64,000 bases of DNA from Ptiloglossa arizonensis (taxonomy: Eukaryota > Arthropoda > Insecta > Hymenoptera > Colletidae). Shown here one piece after another: positions 62,420-64,000 of this stretch. Each line of letters begins with the position of its first letter. Within the stretch, counting starts at the first letter, position 1. The notes beneath the pieces were generated by a model. That model was not told where the DNA came from and searched no databases. It saw nothing but the letters and a program-made list of their open reading frames with translations. A program made the translations under genes and the position numbers. The stretch spans positions 310,001 to 374,000 of the forward strand of contig NW_027478778.1 of NCBI RefSeq assembly GCF_051014685.1, written 5' to 3'.

Positions 62420-64000
62420 ACTTTCAGATGCAATAGGAATTTTTGGGATAGGTCAATCCGTTCGCGAGATATGGGAGTTTGAAGCCAAGAAATGGTTGAG
62501 AAGGCAAAAAATTTTGTCGCAATTCTGCTGCTTCAAAAGCTTAACCAGAATGGCCTAGGGAAAAAATACACAAACCGTTGTAATCGGGCGAGTTTCTACT
62601 TTCAGTTACAATAGGAATTTTTGGGTTAGGTCAATCCGTTCGCGAGATATGGGAGTTTGAAGCCAAGAAATGGTTGAGAAGGCAAAAAATTTTTCGCAAT
62701 TCTGCTGCTTCAAACGCATAACCAGAATGGCCTAGGGAAAAAATACACATACCGTTGTAATCGGGCGAGTTTCTACTTTCAGATGCAATAGGAATTTTTG
62801 GGTTAGGTCAATCCGTTCGCGAGATATGGGACTTTGAATCTAAGAAATGGTTGTCAAGACAACAAATTTTTCGCACTTCTGCTGCTCCAATCGCTTAACC
62901 AGAATGGCCTAGGGGAAAAATACACGTACCGTTGTAATCGGGCGAGTTTCTACTATCAAATGCAATAGGAATTTTTGGGTTAGGTCAATCCGTTCGCGAG
63001 ATATGGGAGTTGGAAACTAAGAAATGGTTGAGAAGAGAACAAATTGTTCGCAATTCTGCTGCTCCAAACGCTTAACCAGAATGGCCTAGGGAAAAAATAC
63101 ACACACCGTTGTAATCGGGCGTGTTTCTGCTTTCAGATGCAATAGGAATTTTTGGGTTAGGTCAATCCGTTCGCGAGATATGGGACTTTGAAGCTAAGAA
63201 ATGGTTGTCAAGACAACAAATTTTTCGCACTTCTGCTGCTCCAATCGCTTAACCAGAATGGCGTAGGGGAAAAATACACGTACCGTTGTAATCGGGCGAG
63301 TTTCTACTTTCAGATGCAATAGGAATTTTTGGGATAGGTCAATCCGTTCGCGAGATATGGGAGTTTGAAGCCAAGAAATGGTTGAGAAGGCAAAAAATTT
63401 TGTCGCAATTCTGCTGCTTCAAACGCTTAAGCAGAATGGCCTAGGGAAAAAATACACATACCGATGTAATCGGGCGAGTTTCTACTTTCAGATGCGATAG
63501 GAATTTTAGGGTTAGGTCAATCCGTTCGCGAGATATGGGAGTTTGAAGCCAAGAAATGGTTGAGAAGGCAAAAAATTTTTCGCAGTTCTGCTGCTTCAAA
63601 AGCTTAACCAGAATGGCCTAGGGAAAAAATACACAAACCGTTGTAATCGGGCGAGTTTCTACTTTCAGTTACAATAGGAATTTTTGGGTTAGGTCAATCC
63701 GTTCGCGAGATATGGGAGTTTGAAGCCAAGAAATGGTTGAGAAGGCAAAAAATTTTTCGCAATTCTGCTGCTTCAAACGCATAACCAGAATGGCCTAGGG
63801 AAAAAATACACATACCGTTGTAATCGGGCGAGTTTCTACTTTCAGATGCAATAGGAATTTTTGGGTTAGGTCAATCCGTTCGCGAGATATGGGACTTTGA
63901 ATCTAAGAAATGGTTGTCAAGACAACAAATTTTTCGCACTTCTGCTGCTCCAATCGCTTAACCAGAATGGCCTAGGGGAAAAATACACGTACCGTTGTAA
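62420..64000 (+). repeat. 5/6-monomer duplication carrying an insertion (886-bp step)
   Basis: AAAAAATTTTGTCGC, with one extra base relative to the usual A6T5CGC, occurs at 62,511 and 63,397, 886 bp apart (five monomers plus the inserted base). Beyond it the offset is 1,063 bp (six monomers plus one), shown by ACACAAACCG near 62,571 and 63,634. The second copy has an extra monomer with CCGATGTAATC and GATGCGATAGG. The block reaches the window end. Confidence 0.82.

Larger units (their letters stand above)
1..64000 (+). repeat. 177-bp satellite DNA array filling the window
   Basis: Seen directly: the landmark CGCGAG starts at 161, 338, 515 (as CGTGAG) and so on, every 177 bp, to 63,881. This gives 361 landmark units, all in the same orientation, with no intervening unique DNA. 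The first and last monomers are cut by the window ends, so the array is longer than 64 kb. Monomers differ by many substitutions and fall into recognisable classes. Examples are units continuing GGGAGTTGGAAGC, GGGACTTTGAAGC, TGATTGTTTGAAGC, TGAGAGTTTGCATC or GGGTGTTTGAAGCC after the landmark. Arrays of this kind are typical of eukaryotic centromeric or pericentromeric heterochromatin; that location is inferred. I do not recognise the satellite family or the species. Strand is given as the strand on which the landmarks are quoted. Confidence 0.98.

Noticed and set aside
1..64000. CRISPR array (regular direct repeats)
   Set aside because: The repeat is 177 bp, contiguous, and has no unique spacers; the whole unit is repeated.
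1..64000. The 177-bp minichromosome repeat of Trypanosoma brucei, which has the same unit length
   Set aside because: Only the length coincides. I recall that repeat as much more A/T-rich and could not match any motif from memory. A direct alignment would settle it.
1..64000. Transposable element or retroelement insertion
   Set aside because: The 177-bp phase is kept throughout apart from single-base steps. Any inserted element would have broken it or left target duplications, and none was seen.
1..64000. Palindromic or inverted large-scale array arm
   Set aside because: All landmarks read in one orientation from 161 to 63,881; no strand switch occurs in the window.

Overview
The whole 64,000-base window is one uninterrupted tandem satellite DNA array. 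The unit is 177 bp, every copy lies head-to-tail in the same orientation, and the array runs off both ends of the window. A landmark hexamer (CGCGAG, or CGTGAG in some copies) sits at position 161 and recurs every 177 bp to position 63,881. That gives 361 landmark-bearing units, about 361.6 monomers in total. I see no protein-coding gene, RNA gene, transposable element, inversion or non-satellite spacer. The short open frames in the array repeat with the monomer or its multiples, so they belong to the repeat and are not genes.

This is typical of eukaryotic centromeric or pericentromeric heterochromatin, and I cannot name the species. A representative monomer counted by hand is 41.8% G+C. It holds 8 CpG against 7.5 expected, so there is no CpG depletion. 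This points weakly to a host without heavy germline CpG methylation, such as many insects and other invertebrates, and away from a vertebrate or a heavily methylated plant genome.

The array is a mosaic of higher-order repeats (HORs), in which groups of divergent monomers have been copied as blocks. From left to right: a mixed stretch with trimer duplications (1-7.2 kb); an 18-monomer HOR of 3,186 bp (7.2-14.7 kb) containing a 7-monomer duplication; an overlapping 8-monomer HOR of 1,416 bp (13.9-16.5 kb); a near-identical 26-monomer HOR of 4,602 bp (17.4-27.0 kb) with nested octamers; a transition block (27.0-28.7 kb) copied again at 44.0-45.9 kb; a block (28.7-33.7 kb) related to the later HOR; a dimeric stretch (33.8-35.7 kb); a 22/21-monomer HOR (36.05-43.7 kb); related shuffled blocks with octamer and 14-monomer spacings (46-51.4 kb); and a final mixed region (51.4-64 kb) with 2-, 4-, 5/6- and 10/11-monomer duplications.

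The most notable functional candidate is a 17-bp element in nearly every monomer, GTTCGCGAGATATGGGA. It matches 8 of the 9 essential bases of the mammalian CENP-B box (NTTCGNNNNANNCGGGN). Two monomers, at 28,478 and 45,648, match all 9. A second, weaker box-like site (7 of 9) lies 65 bp upstream on the same strand. Unit length is strikingly fixed: only about ten single-base indels were found in 64 kb, and none changes the phase in the first 33.7 kb, despite abundant substitutions. Three pairs of these indels are shared by duplicated blocks and so mark duplication events.
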